From positions 248,001 to 312,000 of the forward strand of contig JAGFBZ010002393.1 in assembly GCA_018398805.1 (NCBI GenBank): a stretch of 64,000 bases of DNA. The letters run 5' to 3'. This DNA comes from Hirundichthys speculiger (Eukaryota > Chordata > Actinopteri > Beloniformes > Exocoetidae). Position numbers and translations under genes: made by a program. Under the pieces are notes generated by a model. The model made no database searches. It was not told the DNA's origin and worked only from the letters and a program-made list of their open reading frames with translations. Shown piece by piece: positions 60,901-64,000 of the stretch (the stretch's first letter is position 1; each line of letters opens with the position of its first letter).

Positions 60901-63900
60901 ATGTGCGATCCACACGTAAACACAATCCATCCCTCGGCTCCGAATGACAATCTGGAGGCCAAACTTCCTCTTTAGGGGCGCGCTAGATCTCATTCCTGGT
61001 ATCCCCGCGCAAAAGGCTTTTTATCAACACGACAGCATAAACATTTGGAGAAGGGCCATGTCAATGATCTCCAAACACTGGGTGGGTAGCGTTTAAATGT
61101 TTAAATATGGGGGAGGGGCCAGGAGGGGGAACAAAAGGCAGTTTGAAGACTTCTCCTGCTTCTCACTCACCCCCCCCTCCCAGTCCCCACAAAAAATGCT
61201 TTTGTCTAATAACAAACAGGTGGAATACAGTCAAACCCTGATCCCAGGTCGCATGTGCGAGCTGCGCCGTCGAACCGAGCATGATTCATTCTGTATGTTT
61301 GGAAAGGTATATCGCAGGGGGGGGGGGGGGGGGGGATTTACATCTCGAACACAGCTGCAGCTGTTTCCCCTCAAACAAATGCAGCATGAGCGTCTTTGTT
61401 TATACGTGGAAGCGGACAGAAGGTTTTGTGGTTCTGCCGCCTTGATGACCCTTTGTGTATGCACATGTGACCACCACCCAGGGCGCTTGGTCTTTCTTTT
61501 TTTTTTTTTTTTTTTTTTAAAGAGATGACACTTACGTTATCACAGACGAACACGTGCATGAGACCCGGGCGTGAAAGGAAAGGCGATGTCCACGTAGGGG
61601 AAGCTTTTGCCTCCGTTCACCTTCATTAAGCACATCTGAAGTGACAGGCAGGAATGTGCGCCGAGTTAGCGAGGAAACGGCGCTGATCGGCAGGTGTGTC
61701 GGGGCATGTTTTCCTGTATATTTAGTTCCTTTCGACCAAAGCCGTGCAGGCGCTTGTGAGTTCACCGTGCCACGGTGTTGTTGCGCGCTGACGTGTGCTT
61801 ATAAATGAGGGTAGTCGTATCGGGTCCTGCAGCATCTTGATCATTTCTGTGCCTGTGTGTTTCAGGGAATGCTAGTGGAGGGTCCGCCTGGGCCTGAGGG
61901 GCCAACGGTAAGCAATCCGCTTCAATCTTTGTCACTTTAAACCTTCAATCATATTTACTCCTTATCTGTAATGCAGTTGTAGTGGCACAGGAGACACTTA
62001 CACTTGCACAAATACAAATTTGAAGGTTTATTTTTTACTTTTTCCAATTGCAAACAATTGCAACTGACGCCCTGCAGGTGGAGTCCTCTGGAGGACGGCC
62101 TTTAATGCCACAAACTGTAGTCTTAAGCAAAACAAAAAAAAAAGAAAAGGAAAGAAAGAGGCCCCAAACAATGCTTTACAGCTCAACAAACTGACCACGC
62201 ACATTCCTTTCTCCTCTGTGTGGCCACTATGCAACAAAAGGAAGGACTCTGTGGTTTATTATGTACATGTTGGAAGTCAAATCCAATCTTCTTCTTGAAA
62301 TAGGGTCTCCCCGGACCCCCGGGTTCTTCTGGCCCTCCGGGCAGTCCTGGAGATGTTGGAGAAAGGGTGAGCAGAAACAATGATGCCAAAATCACAAAAA
62401 AACAATGCACGTTTTTGCGTTTGTGTGCGTTCTGATGCGTTGTGCTGTTTTCTGTGAAAGGGTCCTCCGGGTCGTTCTGGTCTTCCCGGTGCTGATGGTC
62501 TGCCAGGACCTCCTGGAACTGTCCTCATGTTGCCTGTAAGTAAATAGCGACTGTCAAAACAAAGAATTGAAGGAGCGAAAATGGGACATTCGTCTTTTTT
62601 TCCTGCATATTAATGTGATATACCGTGTGCTTTCGTGAGATGGCCCGCTCGCTCTCCAAAACGCAAATTTATGTCCGTCTCTACCTTTGTATTTTTAACT
62701 CTCCCGACATTCTTTAGCCAAAAAACCGAAGCTCTCGGGTGTCCTTCCAGGAAGTCGTCTGGCTTTAGACAGGAAGCAAAGCGGTGCAGTCGATTTTTTA
62801 CTGTAGCCTCAGCTCCGTCCAGCGTTCCAGCTGCGACCGTTGCACCGTTTCCTACCTTACTTGTGCTCGGAGATGCTCTCGGGCCTGATTAGTTGCACAG
62901 ATGTGAAGTTGCAGTTTCAGTGGTCCGCAGAGCTGTCTGGCTGAGCAATGTGGCAAGCTCTGTCTGGACGGTGACTCAAGTTGCTCTGGTGTATCCGCTG
63001 GCTGAGAGTGCCGAGTTTCAAATCTGGTCCTGGAGCTCCGAGTCTAATGAGAAACATGTATGTTTGTCTCGGCCCCTTGTTTCAGCCGAGGACTTATTGA
63101 CTCCTCGTGTTGAGACTGTGGTTTCAACATGATGATTATTATCATTAATGAAACCAGAAGTAATATCTGGAGCAGATCGATGAGGGTTTCCATTAATAGG
63201 GAATATCAATGTAAAAATCCATAGACAAGAAGGAACGTCAACAAACAAGGAGAGAGCGGATAGGCAAGGGACGACAAGGGAAGCGGTCAATATTCAGTCC
63301 AGCTGAGCAGAAAATCTGACAATCAGGATATTGGCGCAACTGTTACAAAAGTGTCTTTGCCGAGTAGAAATTTTATTTATCGTGGGTGGGCTACAAGAGA
63401 TCTGACTCAGCTCTGGTGTTCAGAATCAACTGTTTGTATTTTTGCTTCTTAGTAACGGTGGTTTTGAAACCCTGCAAAGTTAATTCACTGTTTTTGTTGC
63501 TCCGCATCTGTAGCCGAGTCGACAGTAAGCCTCCTGAGAAGCTAACTAGAAAGAGATGGGGCGGAAAAAAAAGAGGTGGATGACGAGACTGCATTTTTTA
63601 TCCATAGTGTAATACCGGCTTTTGACCACCAGATGGCAGTAGCGCAGTCACTGATGGTGCTGGTTTAATAACTGGGGACGGTTTCAAAATGGGAGTCATG
63701 TGTGTATAAAGAAAGCTGCAGATATTGCAGGAAATAGATGGGAAATATCTGTTTTTCTGGATTTTATTTATTTTTATTTACTTTTTTGATGGTTGGTTTC
63801 ATCTCGTCTGGAATAAAGCCTGAAAAATCTGCCCTTCCCTCCACAGTTCAGATTCAGCGCCGGAGGTGACTCTGGACAGAAGGGACCAGCTGTGTCAGCG

Positions 63901-63939
63901 CAGGAGGCCCAGATGCAAGCCATCATGCAGCAGGCCCGG
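7949..63939 (+). CDS. col5a1: Collagen type V alpha-1 chain, 5' part of gene (13 coding exons, continues past window)
   Basis: The product is a regulatory fibrillar collagen chain that co-assembles with collagen I and limits fibril diameter in the extracellular matrix. Visible modules, numbered with one base dropped in exon 7, are: signal peptide (about 1-33), TSPN domain (about 34-241, cysteines 59, 180, 234, 241), a processing region PQNQDPN (249-255), a variable Tyr/Asp/Ser/Gly domain (260-586), a minor Gly-X-Y helix (about 590-660) and the linker before the main helix (666-696). Introns obey GT/AG and phases join cleanly, except for a one-base excess inside exon 7. COL11A1 was considered; [17 protein letters not shown] and the linker favour COL5A1. 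The major helix and C-propeptide lie outside the window. Confidence 0.9.
9911..9957. repeat. C25-A22 homopolymer junction
   Basis: Twenty-five C are followed immediately by twenty-two A. Either run alone is prone to slippage, so the exact lengths are unreliable in any assembly. Confidence 0.9.
13708..14225. repeat. Dispersed repeat split by a hAT MITE
   Basis: The left half (CATTAATTACCACACTCACC and ATGTTTTTGGACTATGG) and the right half (GAGTACCTGGAGAAAACC, GAGAACATGCAAACTCCACA, CGACCAGGAACCTTC) together match a common teleost repeat known for its GTACCCGGAGAAAACCCACG-like core. The MITE at 13803-14114 separates them, which dates the MITE as younger. Confidence 0.6.
13803..14114 (+). mobile_element. 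hAT MITE, YAGGGCTG family, copy 1 (312 bp, internally deleted)
   Basis: The ends are CAGGGCTGTAGCGAT and ATCGCTCAGCTCTA. Flanks ATGGTAGG (13795-13802) and ATGGCAGA (14115-14122) agree at 6 of 8 positions, consistent with a decayed target duplication. It lacks the GGGACAAAGTGATTTTGG to GGCTGACAGGCAGC interior present in longer copies, and it is inserted in an older dispersed repeat. Confidence 0.75.
17453..17897 (+). mobile_element. hAT MITE, YAGGGCTG family, copy 2 (445 bp)
   Basis: This is one of the two fullest copies without an extra insert. It starts TAGGGCTGTAGCGGT, ends GGCTCTA and is flanked by the exact duplication GTCTTCAG (17445-17452 and 17898-17905). The subterminal region carries tandem ATACG units and paired ATATCG palindromes. 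It has no coding capacity. Confidence 0.85.
19525..20160 (+). mobile_element. hAT MITE, YAGGGCTG family, copy 3, with about 224 bp of extra interior
   Basis: The family sequence is clear from TAGGGCTGTAGCAAT to CAGAATCGATAAA, but the terminal CAGCTCTA is missing, so no target duplication can be read. Relative to the other copies it has extra sequence at about 19829-20052. The extra segment ends in a perfect hairpin, CCCCCGTG-GGA-CACGGGGG (20046-20064). It could be a more complete ancestor or a secondary insertion. Confidence 0.75.
21640..21965. repeat. Dispersed repeat, copy a (TGGACCAAACCAACAGGG type)
   Basis: The segment includes GTCCTGGTTCGATTGCTG, TTGGTCCAATTTGAAG, TGGACCAAACCAACAGGG and a CATACCAAGTGTGAATG tail. 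It aligns by eye with 23655-23990 in the same order and strand. The mixture of GGTTTGGTCC and its complement suggests a degraded inverted-repeat DNA element. Confidence 0.55.
23655..23990. repeat. Dispersed repeat, copy b, related to 21640-21965
   Basis: The shared landmarks, in order, are GTCCTGGTTC..TTGCTG, TTTGGCCTTGCAACAT, GACGGACCAAAAGACAAC, GGTTTGATCCG, GGCGCACCAAGGTTTGGGTG, AACAGGGAAACCGCACCA and GCCAAGTGGGAACATACC. The two copies are clearly diverged, so this is an old duplication or two independent insertions of one family. Confidence 0.55.
28478..28733 (+). repeat. tRNA-derived SINE
   Basis: The 5' end contains a pol III A-box-like TAGTTCAGCTGG (about 28488) and a B box GGTTCGATCCC (about 28531), spaced as in a tRNA head. 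It is followed by the body GTGTCCTTAGGCAAGACACTG and the tail CAAGTGCAGTCCATTTACCATTA, a very common teleost SINE-like unit. The acceptor stem does not close and the tail is far too long for a tRNA gene. Confidence 0.7.
28804..29171 (+). mobile_element. hAT MITE, TAGGGGTG family, copy A (368 bp)
   Basis: It starts TAGGGGTG and ends CACCCCTA with the exact 8-bp duplication ATATTCAT (28796-28803, 29172-29179). Next to the left end lies GATATTCGGCCGCCCGATA and next to the right end TATTGCGAGGTCCTTGCCAA. No coding capacity. It inserted about 675 bases upstream of exon 2. Confidence 0.85.
29847..30014 (+). CDS. col5a1: col5a1 exon 2: start of TSPN domain
   Basis: The acceptor is TTTTTAG/CGGAACC and the donor CCAG/GTGAGT, phase 1 to 1. 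It encodes residues 34-89 plus one base, beginning [19 protein letters not shown] and containing the first TSPN cysteine (GFC, residue 59), then [20 protein letters not shown]. This block is nearly invariant between COL5A1 and COL11A1. LLKILDF is closer to COL5A1. Confidence 0.92.
33404..33765 (+). mobile_element. hAT MITE, TAGGGGTG family, copy B (362 bp)
   Basis: Ends are TAGGGGTG and CACCCCTA; flanks CTGCAGCA (33396-33403) and CTGCAGCT (33766-33773) match at 7 of 8 positions. Its interior matches copy A throughout, including CGGCCACCCGATATAATATC and CATCTCTACTTTTAATTTTG. Confidence 0.8.
33830..34556 (-). mobile_element. PIF/Harbinger-like DNA transposon remnant
   Basis: The outer parts are rich in inverted copies of AATTCCGAATTAA and GTTTACATGG on both sides (33830-33960 and 34360-34556). 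Between them the minus strand (34273 down to 34064) has a frame reading [17 protein letters not shown] and, further on, [20 protein letters not shown]. That pattern (a Trp followed by E..YLI, then a helix with a spaced [12 protein letters not shown]) resembles the Myb/SANT-like DNA-binding protein of Harbinger-type elements. No nuclease gene is present, so it is non-autonomous. The exact termini and target duplication were not resolved. Confidence 0.5.
36858..37534 (+). mobile_element. hAT MITE, TAGGGGTG family, copy C, carrying a nested repeat (677 bp)
   Basis: Ends TAGGGGAGTG and CACCCCTA with the exact duplication GTTTCTCA (36850-36857, 37535-37542). About 330 bp at 36994-37319 is foreign, so the uninterrupted length is near 350 bp like copies A and B. 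Confidence 0.85.
36994..37319. repeat. Nested repeat of the CCTCCTTGGCGGAGG family
   Basis: It contains AAAATTTCATCAAAATCCAT, ACTTTTTGAGTTATCTTGTA, ACAGACAGATAAACGCC and AACATAACCTCCTTGGCGGA. This is one of the most abundant vertebrate-wide dispersed repeats I know, of uncertain class. The same family is nested at 51897-52090. Confidence 0.65.
38423..38636 (+). CDS. col5a1: col5a1 exon 3: TSPN domain
   Basis: Acceptor CACCCAG/GTGATGCC, donor GGAAA/GTAGGT, phases 1 to 2. The donor is inside AAAGTAG; splicing there avoids the in-frame TAG and restores Asp-Gly-Lys-Trp-His-Arg across the junction. It encodes residues 90-160 ([16 protein letters not shown], then [39 protein letters not shown]). 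All are hallmark TSPN blocks of COL5A1/COL11A1. Confidence 0.92.
38637..38978 (+). other. col5a1 intron 3 (342 bp)
   Basis: Short GT/AG intron with acceptor CATTCCAG. Nothing else is recognisable in it. Confidence 0.85.
38979..39141 (+). CDS. col5a1: col5a1 exon 4: TSPN domain
   Basis: Phase 2 to 0. It encodes the end of K161 through E215: [19 protein letters not shown] (second TSPN cysteine, residue 180), KKKTTQKLL, and [16 protein letters not shown]. The donor is TTTGAG/GTAAGC. No substitutions are seen at the conserved FGTRILDEE core. Confidence 0.92.
40577..40615. repeat. C29-A-C9 homopolymer tract
   Basis: A near-uninterrupted C tract. On the opposite strand it is a G tract with strong G-quadruplex potential. 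The glycine-rich frames it creates on the minus strand are artefacts. Confidence 0.9.
40870..40965. repeat. Dispersed repeat fragment (GGACCGGTGACCCGTCCAGG type)
   Basis: The CGATGGACCGGTGACCCGTC and CCAGGGCGAGACCCCGCC blocks match the common teleost repeat ending in GACTGGCGACCTGTCCAGGG. Only the 3' portion is preserved. Confidence 0.5.
41169..41182 (-). promoter_or_regulatory. Candidate CTCF site
   Basis: The minus strand reads TCAGCAGGGGGCGC, matching 13 of 14 positions of the vertebrate CTCF core CCASCAGGGGGCGC. Binding is inference. Confidence 0.45.
41330..41854. mobile_element. TIR element with GCCCGAATATAGGACGA ends
   Basis: GCCCGAATATAGGACGA (41330-41346) and its near reverse complement TCGTTCTATATTCGGCC (41838-41854) bracket about 525 bp. 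CCCCCTTTTTTTGAGAA also recurs in degenerate form near the other end. No target duplication or protein frame was identified, so the superfamily is unresolved. Confidence 0.5.
41885..42289 (+). mobile_element. hAT MITE, YAGGGCTG family, copy 4 (405 bp)
   Basis: Ends TAGGGCTGTAGCGAT and TCGCTCAGCTCTA; flanks CTGCCCGT (41877-41884) and CTGCCTGT (42290-42297) match at 7 of 8. The full family interior is present (GGGACAAAGTGATTTTGG, TGGCTGACAGGCAGCTTG, GTGGGACACGGGGG). Confidence 0.85.
43510..44900 (+). pseudogene. Second Tc1-like transposase remnant, split by a hAT MITE
   Basis: Fragments of a Tc1-family transposase are readable on the + strand: [19 protein letters not shown] (first catalytic Asp region) and QRHVWRPLN, then, after an in-frame [22 protein letters not shown]. 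Further 3' is a CTTGAAGAGAGCTGTGG block interrupted by the MITE at 44393-44723, and beyond it CATACAGGAAATGACTAC and AAAGGTGGCTCTACAAGCCG, typical of the 3' end. Stops and deletions make it non-functional. Confidence 0.75.
44393..44723 (+). mobile_element. hAT MITE, YAGGGCTG family, copy 5 (331 bp), inside the Tc1 remnant
   Basis: Ends TTGGGCTGTAGCGAT and TCGCTCAGCTCTA with the exact duplication GTGGATAA (44385-44392, 44724-44731). It lacks part of the interior around GGCTGACAGGCAGC. It is younger than the Tc1 copy it interrupts. Confidence 0.85.
46814..46996 (-). other. Unexplained open frame of about 60 codons, antisense in intron 4
   Basis: On the minus strand the frame from just after the hAT element at 47007 reads [20 protein letters not shown] and later [18 protein letters not shown], ending at a TAA at 46814. 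The composition is that of an ordinary soluble protein, unlike the homopolymer-driven frames elsewhere. A TTTGCAG precedes it and could act as an acceptor. I do not recognise the family; it may be a transposon or retropseudogene fragment, or chance. Confidence 0.25.
47007..47959. mobile_element. hAT-type element, 953 bp, CAGGGATGGAACGG ends
   Basis: Left end CAGGGATGGAACGGTTAAC and right end CGTTACATTCCTA are imperfect inverted repeats. The exact 8-bp duplication ATTCTTAC flanks it (46999-47006, 47960-47967). Internally a short + frame near 47209 starts [19 protein letters not shown] and stops after a few codons, possibly the eroded N-terminus of a transposase. The two ends also carry GATAATATCG-like palindromes. 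Confidence 0.8.
48252..48385 (+). repeat. Possible degraded tRNA-derived SINE
   Basis: GGAGCCGAGTGGCTCAATGGGATGAG resembles a tRNA-Leu/Ser-type head (A-box TGGCTCAATGG), followed by a weak B-box-like segment and then an AT-rich tail with A-runs. The B box is poor, so this is tentative. Confidence 0.3.
49474..49496. repeat. G23 homopolymer
   Basis: An uninterrupted G run preceded by GGGGGGGCGGAT, so more than 30 G in about 36 bases. Potential quadruplex and assembly-length uncertainty. Confidence 0.9.
51695..52401. mobile_element. Tc1/mariner-type MITE, 707 bp, TA target
   Basis: CAGTGGTACCTCTACTTACG at the left and CGTAAGTAGAGGTACCGCTG at the right are inverted repeats with one mismatch. 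TA dinucleotides flank both ends (51693-51694 and 52402-52403), as expected for Tc1/mariner. No transposase remains. About 190 bp of its interior is a nested foreign repeat. Confidence 0.8.
51897..52090. repeat. Nested repeat, same family as 36994-37319
   Basis: It shares TATCAAAAATTTGAAAGTGA, CCAGAATCCAGGATTTCTTC and AACATAACCTCCTT with the copy nested in the hAT element at 36.9 kb. Here the other end, GTGCCCGGAGAGCGCAGACC, is also preserved. Confidence 0.65.
52900..53170. repeat. Dispersed repeat (GCCAGCCCCTAGTGGTCAGT type)
   Basis: The landmarks CACACCCCTAAATATGCAT, AAGTTGCACGTTTTAACA, GTCTATGGATATTGGC and GCCAGCCCCTAGTGGTCAGT recur in the same order at 56655-57330. A short relic also lies at 51600-51665. 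It is a common teleost intronic repeat of unknown class. Confidence 0.55.
53608..54254 (-). mobile_element. hAT MITE, TAGGGGTG family, copy D, reverse orientation, with nested hAT
   Basis: Ends TAGGGTGAGTATTGG and AACACCCTA; flanks GTCCAGTA (53600-53607) and GTCCAGTG (54255-54262) match at 7 of 8. Relative to copies A-C it is inverted: GGCAAGGACCTCACAATA comes first and GGGCGGCCGAAAATCGCG last. It is interrupted by the element at 53840-54136. Confidence 0.85.
53840..54136 (+). mobile_element. hAT MITE (CAGTGGTTCTCAAACT family), 297 bp, nested in copy D
   Basis: Starts CAGTGGTTCTCAAACTTTT and ends GTTTGTGCACCACTG, with the exact duplication CATTACAA (53832-53839, 54137-54144). It has the internal GCGTACCACC / GTACCACCAGTGG repeats of the family. 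The other copy, in opposite orientation, is at 6058-6370. Confidence 0.9.
55417..55440. repeat. TC microsatellite
   Basis: About twelve TC units, followed by the slightly interrupted GCTCTCTCCC. Confidence 0.9.
55853..55984 (+). CDS. col5a1: col5a1 exon 5: end of TSPN domain and processing region
   Basis: Acceptor TTTTGCAG/GGAGAC, donor GATTTA/GTGAGT, phase 0 to 0, residues 216-259. It encodes [19 protein letters not shown] (cysteine 234) and the HYSTDC cysteine 241, completing four TSPN cysteines. It then encodes [14 protein letters not shown], equivalent to the human stretch around the reported BMP-1 cleavage (PQS/QDPN), so cleavage would fall at N251-Q252. The P1 residue is Asn rather than Ser. 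Confidence 0.92.
56655..57330. repeat. Dispersed repeat (same type as 52900-53170) split by a LINE fragment
   Basis: Left part: CACGCCCCTAATTAGCATGA, CTGCTGAGTTGGACATTTTAACACGG. Right part: GTGGAGACTGACCCTGCCCC and AGTGGTCAGTTGAGGAACTG. The two join at the LINE insertion at about 56805-57270. Confidence 0.55.
56805..57270 (-). mobile_element. 5'-truncated non-LTR retrotransposon (L2/CR1-like) 3' end
   Basis: The minus-strand frame 57229-57017 reads [34 protein letters not shown] and [18 protein letters not shown]. This is the conserved extreme C-terminus (the LWN.L...FK..LK pattern) of L2-clade reverse-transcriptase proteins. It is followed by a 3'UTR and a terminal ATTC/GAATGAATG tail. It contains no reverse-transcriptase core, so it is a dead, 5'-truncated copy. 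Confidence 0.7.
58284..58391 (+). CDS. col5a1: col5a1 exon 6: acidic Tyr-rich variable domain
   Basis: Acceptor CCTTTAG/CTTCCAG, donor GTCGTG/GTAGTT, phase 0 to 0, 36 codons (260-295). It encodes [17 protein letters not shown] and then [14 protein letters not shown]. Clustered Tyr beside Asp/Glu are the sulphated tyrosines known from type V/XI variable domains. Reading through the donor meets a TGA before the next exon, which supports the intron. Confidence 0.8.
58392..58485 (+). other. col5a1 intron 6 (94 bp)
   Basis: Minimal GT/AG intron with acceptor CCGTTCCAG. Confidence 0.75.
58486..58873 (+). CDS. col5a1: col5a1 exon 7: Ser-rich variable domain with a one-base frame break
   Basis: The acceptor (CCAG/GTGACA) requires the frame giving [18 protein letters not shown], two Ser-rich runs, and then [16 protein letters not shown]. 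The donor (TCAGCG/GTAAGT) requires the next frame, which reads [20 protein letters not shown] and ends NTNRSA. The first frame stops at TAA 58861-58863. Exon length is 388, that is 3n+1. The break most simply lies at the GGGG at 58774-58777. Sequencing or assembly error, a polymorphic allele, or a missed splice feature could explain it. An Arg/Cys-rich patch (RYRRRRCGG) near 58610-58640 is also out of character. Confidence 0.65.
58874..60196 (+). other. col5a1 intron 7 (1.3 kb)
   Basis: GT/AG intron. About one third is the hAT MITE at 59187-59611. A CTCF-like motif, ACACTAGATGGCGGT, lies at 59864-59878. Nothing else was recognised. Confidence 0.75.
59187..59611 (+). mobile_element. hAT MITE, YAGGGCTG family, copy 6 (425 bp)
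   Basis: Ends CAGGGCTGTAGCGAT and TCGCTCAGCTCTA with the exact duplication GTGGATAC (59179-59186, 59612-59619). The interior is nearly complete, lacking only the short GCTTGCAAGCTTTT block near GTTGCTAAAGGTGGG. Confidence 0.85.
60197..60682 (+). CDS. col5a1: col5a1 exon 8: variable domain with Gly/Ser/Ala-rich expansion
   Basis: Acceptor TTCTACAG/GTGGGA, donor TATCAG/GTGAAA, phase 0 to 0, 162 codons (425-586). It begins with a Tyr/Asp/Gly block ([14 protein letters not shown]), continues with about 91 residues of almost only Gly, Ser, Ala, Thr and Val (60254-60526), then returns to acidic Tyr-rich sequence ([37 protein letters not shown]) and ends PAETDPYQ. The acidic parts match the family; the low-complexity middle does not resemble mammalian COL5A1. 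High GC and repeat content mean small indels could be hidden, but the frame stays open throughout. Confidence 0.85.
60790..60846 (+). CDS. col5a1: col5a1 exon 9: entry to minor triple helix
   Basis: Acceptor CTACCTAG/ATCGAC, donor GAGCCC/GTGAGT, 19 codons. It encodes [19 protein letters not shown], almost identical to the [15 protein letters not shown] segment of human COL5A1. Confidence 0.92.
60847..61865 (+). other. col5a1 intron 9 (1.0 kb)
   Basis: GT/AG intron with a G19 run (61317-61335) and a T-run near 61497-61518. Frames across these runs are artefacts. Nothing else was recognised. Confidence 0.75.
61866..61907 (+). CDS. col5a1: col5a1 exon 10: minor triple helix
   Basis: Acceptor TGTTTCAG/GGAATG, donor CCAACG/GTAAGC, 14 codons: [14 protein letters not shown]. 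It starts on a glycine codon and keeps phase 0, as collagen helix exons do. Confidence 0.92.
61908..62303 (+). other. col5a1 intron 10 (396 bp)
   Basis: GT/AG intron, nothing recognised beyond an A-rich stretch near 62130-62160. Confidence 0.8.
62304..62366 (+). CDS. col5a1: col5a1 exon 11: minor triple helix
   Basis: Acceptor GAAATAG/GGTCTC, donor GAAAGG/GTGAGC, 21 codons: seven perfect Gly-X-Y triplets from GLPGPPG to GDVGER. Confidence 0.92.
62461..62535 (+). CDS. col5a1: col5a1 exon 12: end of minor triple helix
   Basis: Acceptor GTGAAAG/GGTCCT, donor TTGCCT/GTAAGT, 25 codons. The Gly-X-Y run [20 protein letters not shown] is followed by VLMLP, where the helix ends. Human COL5A1 has GTMLMLP at the same place. 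Confidence 0.92.
62536..63846 (+). other. col5a1 intron 12 (1.3 kb)
   Basis: GT/AG intron with acceptor CCCTCCACAG. A CTCF-like motif lies at 63626-63640; no repeats were recognised. Confidence 0.8.
63626..63640 (+). promoter_or_regulatory. Candidate CTCF site
   Basis: CCACCAGATGGCAGT matches the vertebrate CTCF core (CCACNAGRKGGCR) at every defined position. Occupancy is inference. Confidence 0.4.
63847..63939 (+). CDS. col5a1: col5a1 exon 13: non-helical linker before the major helix
   Basis: Acceptor TCCACAG/TTCAGA, donor GCCCGG/GTATCA, 31 codons, exactly the length of the equivalent human stretch. It encodes [20 protein letters not shown] and then [11 protein letters not shown]. The Ala-Gln bond in VSAQE is the type of site used by procollagen N-proteinases; its use here is inference. 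The next exon should open the main Gly-X-Y helix and is outside the window. Confidence 0.9.
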
Positions 63940-64000
63940 GTATCACTTCACAAAAACAATTCACAAATGAAATAATCATTAAAACCCTTTTTCTATCCAT

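Noticed and set aside
7949..63939. Assignment to COL11A1 or COL5A3
   Set aside because: COL11A1 differs at the N-terminus and at VLKALDF versus LLKILDF; COL5A3 lacks the [13 protein letters not shown] and linker similarity.

Overview
The window is vertebrate nuclear DNA, almost certainly from a ray-finned (teleost) fish. It has large AT-rich introns with GT/AG boundaries, many short non-autonomous hAT and Tc1/mariner elements, a tRNA-derived SINE and fish-style L2 tails. One gene is recognisable: the 5' part of a fibrillar collagen gene on the + strand. I call it col5a1, the type V collagen alpha-1 chain. The call rests on an N-terminus beginning MDTHIRWK (human COL5A1 has a very similar start), a TSPN domain starting [12 protein letters not shown], a conserved PQ(N/S)QDPN processing region, and a minor triple helix followed by an FRF...SAQEAQ.QAI.QQAR linker. 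COL11A1 fits less well and COL5A3 clearly not.

Layout. Positions 1-7380 are upstream intergenic DNA, with a dense cluster of nested transposons at 3.4-7.1 kb. About 7385-7948 is a CpG-rich promoter/5'UTR with a three-codon uORF. Thirteen coding exons follow: 7949-8048, 29847-30014, 38423-38636, 38979-39141, 55853-55984, 58284-58391, 58486-58873, 60197-60682, 60790-60846, 61866-61907, 62304-62366, 62461-62535 and 63847-63939. All phases are compatible except inside exon 7, where the frame must shift by one base. Exon 1 encodes the signal peptide and exons 2-5 the TSPN domain with four cysteines. Exons 6-8 encode the variable Tyr/Asp-rich domain, here expanded by Ser and Gly/Ser/Ala tracts. Exons 9-12 encode the minor collagen helix and exon 13 the non-helical linker before the major helix, which lies beyond the window.

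Introns 1 (21.8 kb), 2 (8.4 kb) and 4 (16.7 kb) are filled with repeats. Six copies of one hAT-type MITE (ends YAGGGCTG / CAGCTCTA, 8-bp target duplications) all lie in the same orientation. Four copies of a second, related hAT family (ends TAGGG(G)TG / CACCC(C)TA) are present, two of them carrying nested insertions. There are also two Tc1 transposase remnants, one internally inverted, a PIF/Harbinger-like remnant with a Myb/SANT-like reading frame, a 953-bp hAT copy, and a Tc1/mariner-type MITE. I found no second protein-coding host gene, no RNA gene and no CRISPR array.

The observations most worth checking are the frame break in exon 7, the roughly 90-residue Gly/Ser/Ala insertion in the variable domain, the coherent hAT MITE family with exact target duplications, and the inverted Tc1 remnant. 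All family names come from reading the sequence and memory of the families; no database search was run.
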